Of a stretch of DNA of 64,000 bases, positions 22,759 to 32,268 are shown one piece after another. Position 1 is the stretch's first letter, and each line of letters opens with the position of its first letter. Both the position numbers and the translations under genes were made by a program. Below the pieces are notes generated by a model. That model did not search any database, was not told the origin of the DNA, and saw only the letters and a program-made list of their open reading frames with translations. Source of the DNA: an uncultured Mycoplasmatota bacterium. Its GTDB lineage: Bacteria; Bacillota_I; Bacilli_A; RF39; UBA660. The stretch is taken from contig URLC01000005.1 of NCBI GenBank assembly GCA_900548695.1, positions 62,001-126,000 of the forward strand, given 5' to 3'.

Positions 22759-23283
22759 CTATCTTAAATATGGGTTGTTTTCTAACTCAAAAGCAAGGGT
22801 TGTAATTTCACCATGACCTGAATAAAGGGTAATATCCTTTGGATACTTTTTTATAAGTTCTAAACTTTCCTCCATTTCCTTTTCACTGCCACCTGGTAAA
22901 TCACATCTTCCAATAGCTTCTTTAAAAATAAAATCTCCTACAAACATCGCTTTATCTTCTTCAAAATAAAAACTCACTGAATCTTTCGAATGCCCAGGCG
23001 TATAAATTGTCTTAAAAGTAAAGTTACCTATTTTATATTCTTGTTCTAAAACACTACTTTTTTTAAATATTTTAACACTCCTTTTTCCCAAAAAATGACG
23101 AAGTGCTCCAACATGATCAAAATGTGAATGGGTAATTAATACTCCAAGTAACTTATCATCACCCATCGCTTCTTTTATCTTTAAATAATCATCTCCTGGA
23201 TCTACTATTAAACAAGTATTATTTTCTTTTAGAATATAACAATTCTCATCTAAAGTTCCTGTCACAATTTTTATAATTTCCAT
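22759..23283 (-). CDS. Metallo-beta-lactamase fold hydrolase (glyoxalase II-like, YqgX type)
   Basis: A 174-aa protein with the zinc motif THSHFDH (residues 51-57), then YTPGHSKDSVSFYF, FVGDFIFKEAIGRCDLPGG and a final SGHGEITT. These are the ligands of the glyoxalase-II-like group that hydrolyses thioesters; the small one-domain form matches YqgX of B. subtilis. The start at 23283 follows GGTGATAAGA. Substrate inferred from the family. Confidence 0.85.
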   Translation of the reverse strand: MEIIKIVTGTLDENCYILKENNTCLIVDPGDDYLKIKEAMGDDKLLGVLITHSHFDHVGALRHFLGKRSVKIFKKSSVLEQEYKIGNFTFKTIYTPGHSKDSVSFYFEEDKAMFVGDFIFKEAIGRCDLPGGSEKEMEESLELIKKYPKDITLYSGHGEITTLAFELENNPYLR

Positions 23284-23309
23284 TCTTATCACCTATTCTA
23301 ATGTCTATT

Positions 23310-24329
23310 TTATGCTCCTTCAATTGTTCTATTAACATAAGCATAATGATAATTATTATCTAACTTAAAAGTATAAACATAAACCCCATTTTTCAACTCT
23401 GGATTATCAATACCTTGCGCACTATAATAACGCACTTTTTCTTTCAAAGTAATGGTATCACCCTGAACAGTAGCACGAATCAATTCTTTATCAACACTAT
23501 AAGTTGTTGTTGGAATTTGCCCACAATATCCCTGAACATATTCACCACGGTCTGCAATATATTGATACCCTCCATAGCAACTATTTCCTAAAGTAATATC
23601 TTTATTAGTAATTTCTACACTTTCTCCGAATAATTTTTTAACTTCTTTTTGTAAAGTTTCCTCTTTAAATGCCTTAGGTACAAAATTAACAGCTTTAGAA
23701 CATGTAAAATTAGTCATTGTCGTATCATTAAATAAATTACAATTAGAATCATAAATTTCACTATTAGGAATCTGTCTAAAAGCTAAATAAAGCTTAAGGG
23801 TATCATCAAAATTATGATAAGCAATATCCTCCCTAATAGATGTTTTTACTTTACTATATAGTTCCTGAACAATAGAAGAATGAATATCAAGTTCTCTAAG
23901 TTCATTATTGCTAGCAACTAACGGACTACATTCACCTCTAGCCTGATCTTTCATATAATCATTATAAATGTAATATCCTAATCCACCAATAATAAGTAAC
24001 AACAAAAAGATAACCACACCTGCTTTTGATTTTTTCTTTTTAGAAACATGATTAACCATTGGAATAGCAGCAGACGGCGGAGTTGTTGATGGCTCCACAG
24101 GTGGCTGAACAGTAGTGGAAGTTACCGAAGACATCGTAGTACTTGACACAGTGTTTAAATTTGTATTTGCACTATTATTAACATTACTTGTTGCAAAAAC
24201 ACTCCCTCGATCAGCACTGCTAGCATCAACCGGTTGATTACTCACTGGCGCAATCTTAATTCCTGGGCTTCCTGCTAACATATTATTAGAAGTTGAATTA
24301 ACTGTCTTTTGTCCATTTTCTTGGTTCAT
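23310..24329 (-). CDS. Hypothetical single-pass membrane protein, 339 aa
   Basis: The first 95 residues are a disordered Asn/Ser/Thr/Pro-rich cytosolic tail (STTVQPPVEPSTTPPSAAIP). KKKKSK then one hydrophobic helix (about 104-122) lead into an outer domain of about 215 residues containing several cysteines (GECSPLV, DSNCNLF, FTCSK, NSCYGG, YCGQIP), likely disulfide-bonded. No family recognised. AAAGGAAG precedes the ATG. Its start lies 2 nt from the YitT stop, so the two are co-transcribed. Confidence 0.65.
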   Translation of the reverse strand: MNQENGQKTVNSTSNNMLAGSPGIKIAPVSNQPVDASSADRGSVFATSNVNNSANTNLNTVSSTTMSSVTSTTVQPPVEPSTTPPSAAIPMVNHVSKKKKSKAGVVIFLLLLIIGGLGYYIYNDYMKDQARGECSPLVASNNELRELDIHSSIVQELYSKVKTSIREDIAYHNFDDTLKLYLAFRQIPNSEIYDSNCNLFNDTTMTNFTCSKAVNFVPKAFKEETLQKEVKKLFGESVEITNKDITLGNSCYGGYQYIADRGEYVQGYCGQIPTTTYSVDKELIRATVQGDTITLKEKVRYYSAQGIDNPELKNGVYVYTFKLDNNYHYAYVNRTIEGA

Positions 24330-24331
24330 AA

Positions 24332-25225
24332 TTAATCTTCCTTTCTTAAATAACGGATTTTCTTTCGTTGCATATGTTGGGTTGATTTGATATGCTGCCC
24401 GATAATATCAGAGACCTCTAAAATAGTAATAAATGCGCTCTCGTCCATCTCATCAGCAATATGACGCAACTCATATATTTCTAATCTAGTTAAAACGCAA
24501 TACAAAACCTCTTTTTCACCACTAATTAAGCCCTTACCACGAATAGTAGTAACCGTACGACCCAAACGTTTATATATTTCTTTAGCCATATCAGTTCCTT
24601 TTTCAGTAATAATAAGAGCCGCTTTTGCTTGTTCAAACCCCTCTGAAATAAAATCAATCACTCTAAAAGTAATAAAATAAGTAAGTAACGAATACATCGC
24701 TCTATCAAGGCCAAAAATAAATCCAGCGACCCCATAAATCACCAAGTTAAAAATCAAAACTACCTGACCAACGGATAAAGTTGTTTTCTTGCTAATAACT
24801 AACGCTACTGATTCGGTACCATCAATACACCCACCAAAATGAATAACCAATCCTACTCCAATACCAAGCAAACTACCACCAAATACAGTTGCTAAAAGCA
24901 TCTGCTCTGTCATTGGAATAAAATATTGAAAAATAGATAAGAAAATTGAAAACAGTACCATACTATAAACAGCTCGAATTAAAAAACCTCTACCTAAATT
25001 TTTATATCCGACATAAACAAATGGAATATTTAAAAGTAAAACTAATATACTTACTGGAATTTTAAAAAGTTTTGAAATAATGATAGAAATGCCAGTAACT
25101 CCACCATCTAAAATAGTATTAGGTATCAATAAGCTTTCTAAAGCATAAGCGGCAATGATTGCTCCTACCGTAAGCATAACAAACGAAAAAATCGTTTTAG
25201 TTCTCTGTTTCTTAAACCTTATCAT
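24332..25225 (-). CDS. YitT family membrane protein (DUF161/DUF2179)
   Basis: A 297-aa protein. Five or six N-terminal helices carry the family motifs ILDGGVTGISIIISKL and GGCIDGTESVALVIS; the cytosolic C-terminal DUF2179 domain follows (GRTVTTIRGKGLISGEKEVL, DEMDESAFITILEVSDIIGQ). YitT proteins have no settled function. The ATG at 25225 has GGGTGTGAAG before it. Confidence 0.85.
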   Translation of the reverse strand: MIRFKKQRTKTIFSFVMLTVGAIIAAYALESLLIPNTILDGGVTGISIIISKLFKIPVSILVLLLNIPFVYVGYKNLGRGFLIRAVYSMVLFSIFLSIFQYFIPMTEQMLLATVFGGSLLGIGVGLVIHFGGCIDGTESVALVISKKTTLSVGQVVLIFNLVIYGVAGFIFGLDRAMYSLLTYFITFRVIDFISEGFEQAKAALIITEKGTDMAKEIYKRLGRTVTTIRGKGLISGEKEVLYCVLTRLEIYELRHIADEMDESAFITILEVSDIIGQHIKSTQHMQRKKIRYLRKED

Positions 25226-25297
25226 TAACTTCACACCCTATCATATACCATTATATATCGAAATAAAAAAACTCACAATAAAAAAGTAAAAAAACAC

Positions 25298-25322
25298 ATA
25301 AAAAAAGAGGATTATTCCTCTT
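25298..25322 (-). terminator. Terminator of the ABC exporter operon
   Basis: AAGAGGA (25305-25311) pairs with TCCTCTT (25316-25322); the stop codon of the ABC gene is in the loop and a T-run follows on the minus strand. Confidence 0.7.
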
Positions 25323-27132
25323 CTACTTCGAATTGTGAGTTATATAAGTTAGCATAAAAACCATTTTTCTTAAGCAATTCTTCATGGTTTCCTTGTTCTA
25401 CAATATCTCCTTCATTCATAACTAAAATTAAATCAGCATTTTTAATTGTAGATAAACGATGTGCAATAATAAATGATGTTCTTCCTTCCATTAACTTATC
25501 CATAGCCTGTTGAATCAAAATTTCGGTTCTAGTATCAACACTAGAAGTTGCCTCATCTAAAATTAAAATCTTAGGATCTGCAAGAATTACTCTCGCAATA
25601 GTTAATAATTGTTTTTGACCACCAGAAATATTATCTGCTTCTTCATTTAAAATCATATCGTAACCATCAGGTAATGTTTTTACAAAATGGTCTACACTAG
25701 CTGTTTTACAAGCTTCTCTAACCTCTTGATCCGTAGCCTCTAATTTACCATAACGAACATTGTCTCTAATCGTTCCATTAAATAACCACGTATCTTGTAA
25801 AACCATACCAAATAAACTTCTGATTTCATGACGATCAAATTGTGTCATATCTTTACCATCAATTAAAATTTTACCACTATTTAATTCATAAAAACGCATT
25901 AATAATTTAACAATAGTTGTCTTACCAGCTCCAGTCGGACCAACAATAGCAATTTTTTGTCCATCCTTAACTTTAGCTGAAAAATCTTTAATAATGATCT
26001 TATTAGGATTATATCCAAAGTGAACATCTTGAAATTCAATATTTCCTTTTAATCCCTCAATACTTAGTGGATTAGCTGGAGATTCAACCTCTTCTTCTAT
26101 AGCCAAGAACTCAAATACACGTTCACTAGCAGCAACAGCTGATTGTACATTACTCATAACTTGTGATAATTGATTGATTTGTTGTGTAAAATTACGAACA
26201 TATTGTGTAAATGACTGAATTTCACCAACTTGAATCTTATCTAAAATAACCATATATCCACCTAAGATAGAAATAACAACATACCCTAAATTACCAACAA
26301 ACTGCATAATTGGATGCATGGCAGTCGATAAAAATTGACTCTTCCAAGCACTATTATATAAAGTTTTATTAATAGTCTTAAACTCTTTGATAGCTTTCTC
26401 TTCACCATTAAATGCTTTAACAACATCATGTCCACCATAAATTTCTTCAACATGTCCATTGATATGACCTAAATACTCTTGCTGTAAAGCAAAGTATTTT
26501 TGCGATTTTTTTACAACACGACTTACAATTAACATACAAAGTGGCACAATAAGTATTGCCGCAATAGTCATTGGAATATTAATAGAAACCATCATAATAA
26601 TAATACCAATAATAGTAGCAACAGAAGTAATGATAGTTGTAATAGATTGATTTAAACATTGCGATAAAGTATCAATATCATTAGTAACAATAGATAAAAC
26701 TTCACCATGAGTTTTAGAATCAAAATATTTCATTGGAATCCTATTGATTTTTTCACTTAGTTTATTTCTTAATTTAAATGAAATATCATTAGAAATACCA
26801 CTCATGATAACTCCCTGAATACCAGAGCATAGCGCACTAATCAGATATAATATAACAAGTATTATAGCAGTATGTTCAATAAATACAAAATCTATACCAC
26901 CAGTATTATTGATTTTTCCCATCAAACCATTAAATATTTCAGTAGTAATATTACCTAATATTTTAGGTCCGATTATTGTAAATATAGTAGAAGCTATGGC
27001 AAATATAATCACAAAAGCAAGTCCTACTTTATAATCCTTTAAATAAGATAGAAGTTCTTTTACAGTTTTCTTAAAATCTTTTGCTTGCTCTGGAGCACCT
27101 TGTGCTCCACCTACTGGTCCCATTTTAGGCAT
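25312..27132 (-). CDS. ABC exporter half-transporter, consensus ATPase site, 606 aa
   Basis: Six membrane helices (about 35-330) and an ATPase domain (about 360-600) with VGPTGAGKTT, signature NISGGQKQLL and Walker B ILILDEATSSVD with the catalytic Glu, then the switch His in AHRLST. It pairs with the 722-aa gene, whose Walker B has Asp in place of Glu, giving the asymmetric heterodimer seen in BmrCD-type multidrug exporters. The two genes overlap by 8 nt. A TetR repressor heads the operon, so drug-induced efflux is the likely role. A Gly-rich N-terminus (MPKMGPVGGAQG) is unusual. Confidence 0.92.
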   Translation of the reverse strand: MPKMGPVGGAQGAPEQAKDFKKTVKELLSYLKDYKVGLAFVIIFAIASTIFTIIGPKILGNITTEIFNGLMGKINNTGGIDFVFIEHTAIILVILYLISALCSGIQGVIMSGISNDISFKLRNKLSEKINRIPMKYFDSKTHGEVLSIVTNDIDTLSQCLNQSITTIITSVATIIGIIIMMVSINIPMTIAAILIVPLCMLIVSRVVKKSQKYFALQQEYLGHINGHVEEIYGGHDVVKAFNGEEKAIKEFKTINKTLYNSAWKSQFLSTAMHPIMQFVGNLGYVVISILGGYMVILDKIQVGEIQSFTQYVRNFTQQINQLSQVMSNVQSAVAASERVFEFLAIEEEVESPANPLSIEGLKGNIEFQDVHFGYNPNKIIIKDFSAKVKDGQKIAIVGPTGAGKTTIVKLLMRFYELNSGKILIDGKDMTQFDRHEIRSLFGMVLQDTWLFNGTIRDNVRYGKLEATDQEVREACKTASVDHFVKTLPDGYDMILNEEADNISGGQKQLLTIARVILADPKILILDEATSSVDTRTEILIQQAMDKLMEGRTSFIIAHRLSTIKNADLILVMNEGDIVEQGNHEELLKKNGFYANLYNSQFEVEEE

Positions 27133-29293
27133 TTTCCAACTCCTCCTTACTTAATTGTGATAAAGCGATTTCTTGATATACTTGACAATTTTTCATTAAG
27201 TCCTTATGTTTACCAATTCCTACAACATTTCCTTCATGTAATACTACAATTTGATCAGCATTCATAATGGTAGAAATTCTTTGAGCGACAATTAAAACTG
27301 TCTTATCTTTAGTAATTTTAGCAAGTTCACCACGTAACTTAGCATCAGTCTTAAAGTCAAGTGCAGAAAATGAATCATCAAAAATATAAATATCTGGATC
27401 TTTAGCAATTGCTCTAGCAATAGAAAGTCTTTGTTTTTGACCACCAGATACATTAGTACCACCTTGTGATATTTGATAATTTTCTTTTCCCTTTAACTTA
27501 GATACAAACTCTGTTGCTTGTGCAACATCAAGAGCTTGTTTTACTTTTTCATCAGTAATACTAGGGTTACCATACTTAATATTTTCTGAAATAGTTCCAG
27601 TAAACAATACACCTTTTTGAGGAACAAATCCGATTCTATTACGTAACTCTTTTAAATCAACGCTCTTAACGTTAAGACCATCTATTAATAATTCACCACT
27701 AGTAACATCATAAAAACGTGGAATTAAATTAATTAAAGTAGATTTACCCGAACCGGTGGAACCAATAAACGCTGTTGTCTTACCAGGTTCAGCAACTAAA
27801 TTAACATCAGTAATAACATCATAATCAGCATCAGGGTAACGGAAAGACACATTTTTAAATTCTACAACGCCCTTACTATTTGCTGAGAATTTTTCCAAAG
27901 TTTTAGAATTTTTAATAGTATCTTTAGTTTCTAATACTTCAGTAATTCTTTTTGCAGAAACATTAGCCCTAGGCAACATAATAGACATCATACTAATCAT
28001 TAAAAAGGCCATAATAATTTGCATTGTGTATTGAATATAGGCTAAAATATCACCAACTTGCATGTTACCTTGATCAACACCAACAGCACCTTTATATACT
28101 AAAGCCAAGCAAACAAAGTTCATAATTAACATCATAACTGGCATCATAAAACTCATAGTACGGTTAACAAATAAGTTAACTTTAGTTAAACGTTTATTAG
28201 CTTCTTCAAATCTTTCTTCTTCATGCTTCTCATTAGAAAAAGCTCGAATAACTGGTAATCCAGATAATATTTCTCTAGTAACCAAATTTAATTTATCAAT
28301 TAACTTCTGAATTTTATTAAATTTAGGCATTGCTATTGCAAATAATAAGATAACAACTGCTAAAATAGCTGCAACTGCAACACCAATAATATAAGTCATA
28401 GATGCATTAGTATTAAGCGCTTTAATAACACCACCAATACCAATAATTGGAGCATAAAAAACTACTCTTAATAAGAAAACAATAACCATTTGTACTTGCT
28501 GTACATCATTAGTAGTACGAGTAATTAATGATGATTGTCCAAGCATTTTCATTTCATTCTTAGAAAAACCTACTACTTTTCTAAATACTTTTTCACGTAA
28601 AGTCTTAGAAAGTTTAGCAGCCATACGAGAACCAATGAATACCACTAAAATACCATCAACCATGGCAGCAAATGCAATACCAATCATAATTAAACCAACT
28701 TTAACAATATACATTGTTTGAATATGATCAACATCAATTCCAATGGCTTTATACTCATCCTTTACATAACTAACCGCTGCTTGTTCTATAATCATATCTG
28801 GCACATCTTTCATTTTTTGATTGATACCATTTAACATCTCAGTCTTTTGTTCTGTATTCATATAATTAAGTGCAGTATATAAATCTACACCTTGAGGTAA
28901 ATTAAAATCAATTCCCTCTTTAGACTTATCTGCTTGTTGAATAAAAGACACAATACTCATCGGTTTAGCAAAAATACGACTAACCTTATCAATAGATGCC
29001 TCTTCATTAAGTTCATAAATTACTTTACCTTTATATTTACTTTTAGGTTCATAATTTTGTAAGATATAATCCTTATCAGCAGAATCCATAAACAAAGTTA
29101 ATTTATTCAAAGACTCTTCTGAAATCTTTTCAATAGCAGCATTTTCAATACCACCTTGTTGTACTCCAACATTAATAATTTTTGAAGTATAATCAGGAAG
29201 TGTTAAATCTAAATAAGCCTGTACAAATAACAAACCAATAATCGCTAAAATAGAAAAGATTGAACTTTTTAAATACTTAAAAATCTTTAACAT
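27125..29293 (-). CDS. ABC exporter half-transporter, degenerate ATPase site, 722 aa
   Basis: Longer than usual because about 150 residues (40-190) form a predicted outer loop between helices 1 and 2. The ATPase domain has GSTGSGKST, NVSGGQKQRL and Walker B IYIFDDSFSALD, where the catalytic Glu is Asp. That marks the non-hydrolysing site of heterodimeric exporters. It overlaps both the TetR gene (1 nt) and its partner (8 nt), so the three are one operon. Confidence 0.92.
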   Translation of the reverse strand: MLKIFKYLKSSIFSILAIIGLLFVQAYLDLTLPDYTSKIINVGVQQGGIENAAIEKISEESLNKLTLFMDSADKDYILQNYEPKSKYKGKVIYELNEEASIDKVSRIFAKPMSIVSFIQQADKSKEGIDFNLPQGVDLYTALNYMNTEQKTEMLNGINQKMKDVPDMIIEQAAVSYVKDEYKAIGIDVDHIQTMYIVKVGLIMIGIAFAAMVDGILVVFIGSRMAAKLSKTLREKVFRKVVGFSKNEMKMLGQSSLITRTTNDVQQVQMVIVFLLRVVFYAPIIGIGGVIKALNTNASMTYIIGVAVAAILAVVILLFAIAMPKFNKIQKLIDKLNLVTREILSGLPVIRAFSNEKHEEERFEEANKRLTKVNLFVNRTMSFMMPVMMLIMNFVCLALVYKGAVGVDQGNMQVGDILAYIQYTMQIIMAFLMISMMSIMLPRANVSAKRITEVLETKDTIKNSKTLEKFSANSKGVVEFKNVSFRYPDADYDVITDVNLVAEPGKTTAFIGSTGSGKSTLINLIPRFYDVTSGELLIDGLNVKSVDLKELRNRIGFVPQKGVLFTGTISENIKYGNPSITDEKVKQALDVAQATEFVSKLKGKENYQISQGGTNVSGGQKQRLSIARAIAKDPDIYIFDDSFSALDFKTDAKLRGELAKITKDKTVLIVAQRISTIMNADQIVVLHEGNVVGIGKHKDLMKNCQVYQEIALSQLSKEELENA

Positions 29294-29883
29294 TATTTTT
29301 CCTCCTTATAAATTCCATAACATAAAATATCAATTTTACGTCTATATTCTTCTCGAACTCCCAAAACATTATTACTTTTCACTGCTTCTGTAATACTCAC
29401 GAATAAATTATGCATAAACAAATGAAAAATAAACTCTAAATCTGAAGAAATAAGAGATTCTATATTAATGGAATCCTTGACATATAAAAACAGTGCATGT
29501 CCTGGTCGAACAAATCTTTCCCTATAAATATTAAAATATAAAAATATATTCTTTAAAAAACGAGAAAGGTTTTGATTTAAAATCTTTTCTGTCAAAGTAT
29601 CATATAAAACAAGAAATGACTCTCTCATATCTCCATGGCAAGAAACAAATACCCTCTTGGTTACTTGATGAAGTATCTTTTTATTAAGTTCCAGTAAATA
29701 ACTAAACAAATCATCTTTATCTAAAAAGTAAGTATAAAAACTACCTCTAGAAATTTCTGCATTAGCAATTATTTGATTAATAGACACTTCAGTATAAGGA
29801 ATAGTCATAAATTCATGCATGGCAGCATCTATTAATTTTTTTTGTTTACTAGAATCCAGATTTAAAAAAGTTTGACTAGGCAT
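29293..29883 (-). CDS. TetR family transcriptional regulator
   Basis: A 196-aa regulator with the N-terminal TetR HTH (FMTIPYTEVSINQIIANAEI, then SRGSFYTYFLDKDDLF) and a helical ligand domain without a known match. It begins the ABC exporter operon, and two palindromic sites lie just upstream (29915-29961), so it should repress itself and the exporter until a drug binds. Start 29883 is chosen after GGTGGTGAG; an in-frame GTG start lies 15 nt upstream. Confidence 0.85.
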   Translation of the reverse strand: MPSQTFLNLDSSKQKKLIDAAMHEFMTIPYTEVSINQIIANAEISRGSFYTYFLDKDDLFSYLLELNKKILHQVTKRVFVSCHGDMRESFLVLYDTLTEKILNQNLSRFLKNIFLYFNIYRERFVRPGHALFLYVKDSINIESLISSDLEFIFHLFMHNLFVSITEAVKSNNVLGVREEYRRKIDILCYGIYKEEK

Positions 29884-29914
29884 TTTTCTCACCACCACGA
29901 TTACTATCTTATAT

Positions 29915-29961
29915 ATGACAACTTGTCATACAGTAGTTAATTATATATGACACTCTGTCAT
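29915..29961 (-). promoter_or_regulatory. Two TetR operator palindromes
   Basis: ATGACA-ACT-TGTCAT (29915-29929) and ATGACA-CTC-TGTCAT (29947-29961) are perfect 6+6 palindromes whose centres are 32 bp apart, about three helical turns. They lie just upstream of the tetR-ABC operon and overlap its likely promoter. Confidence 0.75.
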
Positions 29962-29977
29962 TTGTCAACACGATATT

Positions 29978-30009
29978 TAAAAAAAATCAGTACCATTGAG
30001 TACTGATTT
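29978..30009 (-). terminator. Terminator of the 217-aa gene
   Basis: AAATCAGTAC (29984-29993) pairs with GTACTGATTT (30000-30009); a T-run follows on the minus strand. Confidence 0.75.
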
Positions 30010-30012
30010 ACA

Positions 30013-30666
30013 TTATTTATTTGCTTTTATTGTCGTAATAGCTGGACAATGAAGAGCCACTTTTTTCTTAACAAGGCCAACTTCACGTGATGCTTCACTA
30101 TCCAAATTATTCGTAATTAAAATGGAATAAGGATCATCATAAACTTCCGGATGACTCATCCCCACTGTAGCAGTAGAATCAATCAACCCATAATCTTGTG
30201 CAAACTTATCTCGTTCTTCTAACGTTCTAAACTTACCACCAATAACATGATATTTGGTATAACATGGTGCATCAAATTCTTGAAACTTTTTATATTCTTG
30301 AACAAACTGATCAAAATCTTTTTTCTTCTTCATAGTCACTGAAAATAGCGTTAAAAAATCCCCATAAGCTGGAATAACTACTGCACTGCCAATATCAGAA
30401 ATAGAAAACCACCCAGCAATTTGCCGATTATTATGCACTAAAATAGCCGCATTATCTTCTTCCGTAACTAATTGATAATCACCAAAATTTAACTCTTGTG
30501 CTACTTGATAAGATCCATCTCCTTGTAGCAAGATAGCAGAAAGAAGATCTGATTCCTGCATCATTTCCTTAGAAATATATTTTTTAATCTCATCCCCTTT
30601 TTTCTCACGAGATAAAGATAACCTCGGTATCGTTAAATCAATACTCATTATTCTTAAATTTTTCAT
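30013..30666 (-). CDS. Hypothetical protein, faintly endonuclease/phosphatase-fold-like, 217 aa
   Basis: Starts MKNLRIMSIDLTIPRL after GGTGATAGA; an in-frame start 33 nt upstream is less likely. There is no membrane segment. The opening LRIMSIDL strand and the closing VGMSHPEVYDDPYSILITNN faintly recall the first and last motifs of the endonuclease/exonuclease/phosphatase (EEP) superfamily, but the expected catalytic residues between them are not clear. I cannot give a function. Confidence 0.5.
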   Translation of the reverse strand: MKNLRIMSIDLTIPRLSLSREKKGDEIKKYISKEMMQESDLLSAILLQGDGSYQVAQELNFGDYQLVTEEDNAAILVHNNRQIAGWFSISDIGSAVVIPAYGDFLTLFSVTMKKKKDFDQFVQEYKKFQEFDAPCYTKYHVIGGKFRTLEERDKFAQDYGLIDSTATVGMSHPEVYDDPYSILITNNLDSEASREVGLVKKKVALHCPAITTIKANK

Positions 30667-30741
30667 TCTATCACCTACAATACTATAATAAATGAGCACC
30701 TATATTATACCAAAAGAAAAAAAACAAGTAAACTGCAAAAA

Positions 30742-31362
30742 CTATCTACTTGTATTCTTATTTTTAATTTTAAAATACCAAATCATAAATAAAATAAAAG
30801 CTACGATTAATAAAATTAGTATAATATGTGAATACTTGCCCATAAGTATTTCTATTTTTTGCCAGTTCTCACCAACTTTACTACCAATAAATAGTAAAAT
30901 AGTATTCCAAATAAACGATCCTAAAATAGTATAAAGTAAAAACTTACTCATAACCATCTCACTCATACCCGCTGGAATCGAAATCAAACTACGCACCACC
31001 GGAATAAACCTACAAAAAAAGACTGTTTTATTACCACGAGTATCAAACCAATAATCTGCTTTATCAACATCACTTTCTTTTAATCTCAAAACTTTACCAA
31101 CTCGTCCAGAAACAAGTTTCTTTAAACGCCTTTTATTAAGAATTTTACCAATATAATATAAAACAATAGCTCCCGCTAAAGAGCCAAGTGTTGCAAAAAA
31201 TACCATCAAAACTAAATTAAGTTCTGAATAAGTAGTCATAAAACCACCAAATAATAATACTGCTTCAGATGGGATAGGCGGAAAAATATTTTCAATGAAA
31301 ATCAAAAAAAAGATTCCAAAATATCCAAACTGATTCATAATTGAAATAACAAAATTCTCCAA
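30742..31362 (-). CDS. DedA family membrane protein
   Basis: A 206-aa protein with the DedA/VTT pattern: ENIFPPIPSEAVLLFGGF, GSLAGAIVLYYIGK, FFCRFIPVVRSLISIPAGMS and a final GSFIWNTILLFIGSKVG. DedA proteins are undecaprenyl-phosphate or lipid flippases/transporters. The start is TTG at 31362 with AGGAGGTAGCA before it. Confidence 0.92.
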   Translation of the reverse strand: MENFVISIMNQFGYFGIFFLIFIENIFPPIPSEAVLLFGGFMTTYSELNLVLMVFFATLGSLAGAIVLYYIGKILNKRRLKKLVSGRVGKVLRLKESDVDKADYWFDTRGNKTVFFCRFIPVVRSLISIPAGMSEMVMSKFLLYTILGSFIWNTILLFIGSKVGENWQKIEILMGKYSHIILILLIVAFILFMIWYFKIKNKNTSR

Positions 31363-31419
31363 TGCTACCTCCTAATATAAAAAGTAAATTAATTATACCA
31401 CATTTTTATAAAAATTTCA

Positions 31420-31445
31420 AAAAAAAAGAACTGTCACACAGTTCT
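31420..31445 (-). terminator. Terminator after tRNA-Glu
   Basis: AGAACTGT (31427-31434) pairs with ACAGTTCT (31438-31445), with a T-run on the minus strand, 12 nt past the tRNA 3' end. Confidence 0.75.
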
Positions 31446-31457
31446 CTAACATCTAAT

Positions 31458-31534
31458 TGGTAGCCTGTACGGAATTCGAATCCGTGAATGCTGCCTTGAG
31501 AGGGCAGTGTGTTAAGCCACTTCACCAACAGGCC
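31458..31534 (-). tRNA. tRNA-Glu (anticodon CUC)
   Basis: The 77-nt cloverleaf includes CCA. The acceptor stem is GGCCTGT/ACAGGCT; the D arm has GTG/CAC; the anticodon stem is CTGCC/GGCAG with loop CTCTCAA, so the anticodon is CTC; the T arm is ACGGA-TTCGAAT-TCCGT. The body resembles common bacterial tRNA-Glu. Confidence 0.93.
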
Positions 31535-31604
31535 ATACACTAATCAGTTCAAACGAACAGTATAAGTGTAGCATAAAAAAATAATAAATGCAAGTAAGAG
31601 TTAA

Positions 31605-32264
31605 TTATCTTTTTGATTTCTTACAAGCATCAAAATTTAATACCTTCTGATAAGATGTATTACTATGTTGAAGAGAAGAATCAATCATTGAATCATCAAA
31701 AATTTCTTCCAAAGCATTGCTTTTTAAAGAATTAAAAATAAATTTATCTTCAATATTTAAGTTCAGATGTTTAACAGAATTTGTTGTTATATTCCATAAT
31801 TTAGAATTATCATTATTACAGTAAATATCATGAAAATCTAAAATTACAGTCGCCGGAAGATAATCATAAAAACGATGTCTTTCTGTTTGAGCTACCCCAC
31901 TATCAACAAAACTATTAGTAAAATTCTCATCTTTTTCTTTATTAATTACCTCTTTTGCAACCTTTGCCATCAGATAACTAGCTAGATTTTCATATTCAAC
32001 TGGTATAGAAATACTTGGACCTTCAATAACCAAATCTTTGGAACGTCTACCTAAGTTAAGTGAGAAATGATAAACCTCTCCGTCATCACATTTATCTTTA
32101 GAAACTTTAGTAATTAACTGTAAAGAATAACGATTTCCTTTCTTACTAGAACAAACTCGGTTCATAATCTTATAAGAATTCTCAAATTGTTCCAACCATT
32201 GATCACATTTTTCAACTATAGTATAATTTTCGGCAAAAGAATCTATTTTTCTTTGTGCACTCAT
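31605..32264 (-). CDS. Hypothetical protein, 219 aa
   Basis: Not recognised. Soluble and rich in charged and Asn residues, with a beta-like middle (YSLQLITKVSKDKCDDGEVY, HFSLNLGRRSKDLVIEGPSI). GAGGTG precedes the ATG. The gene upstream ends 4 nt before this ATG, so they form a pair. No membrane or signal sequence. Confidence 0.6.
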   Translation of the reverse strand: MSAQRKIDSFAENYTIVEKCDQWLEQFENSYKIMNRVCSSKKGNRYSLQLITKVSKDKCDDGEVYHFSLNLGRRSKDLVIEGPSISIPVEYENLASYLMAKVAKEVINKEKDENFTNSFVDSGVAQTERHRFYDYLPATVILDFHDIYCNNDNSKLWNITTNSVKHLNLNIEDKFIFNSLKSNALEEIFDDSMIDSSLQHSNTSYQKVLNFDACKKSKR

Positions 32265-32268
32265 GTTT

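Noticed and set aside
31458..31534. tRNA-Glu as an att site for an island downstream
   Set aside because: I did not see a repeat of the tRNA 3' end or an integrase in the neighbourhood.
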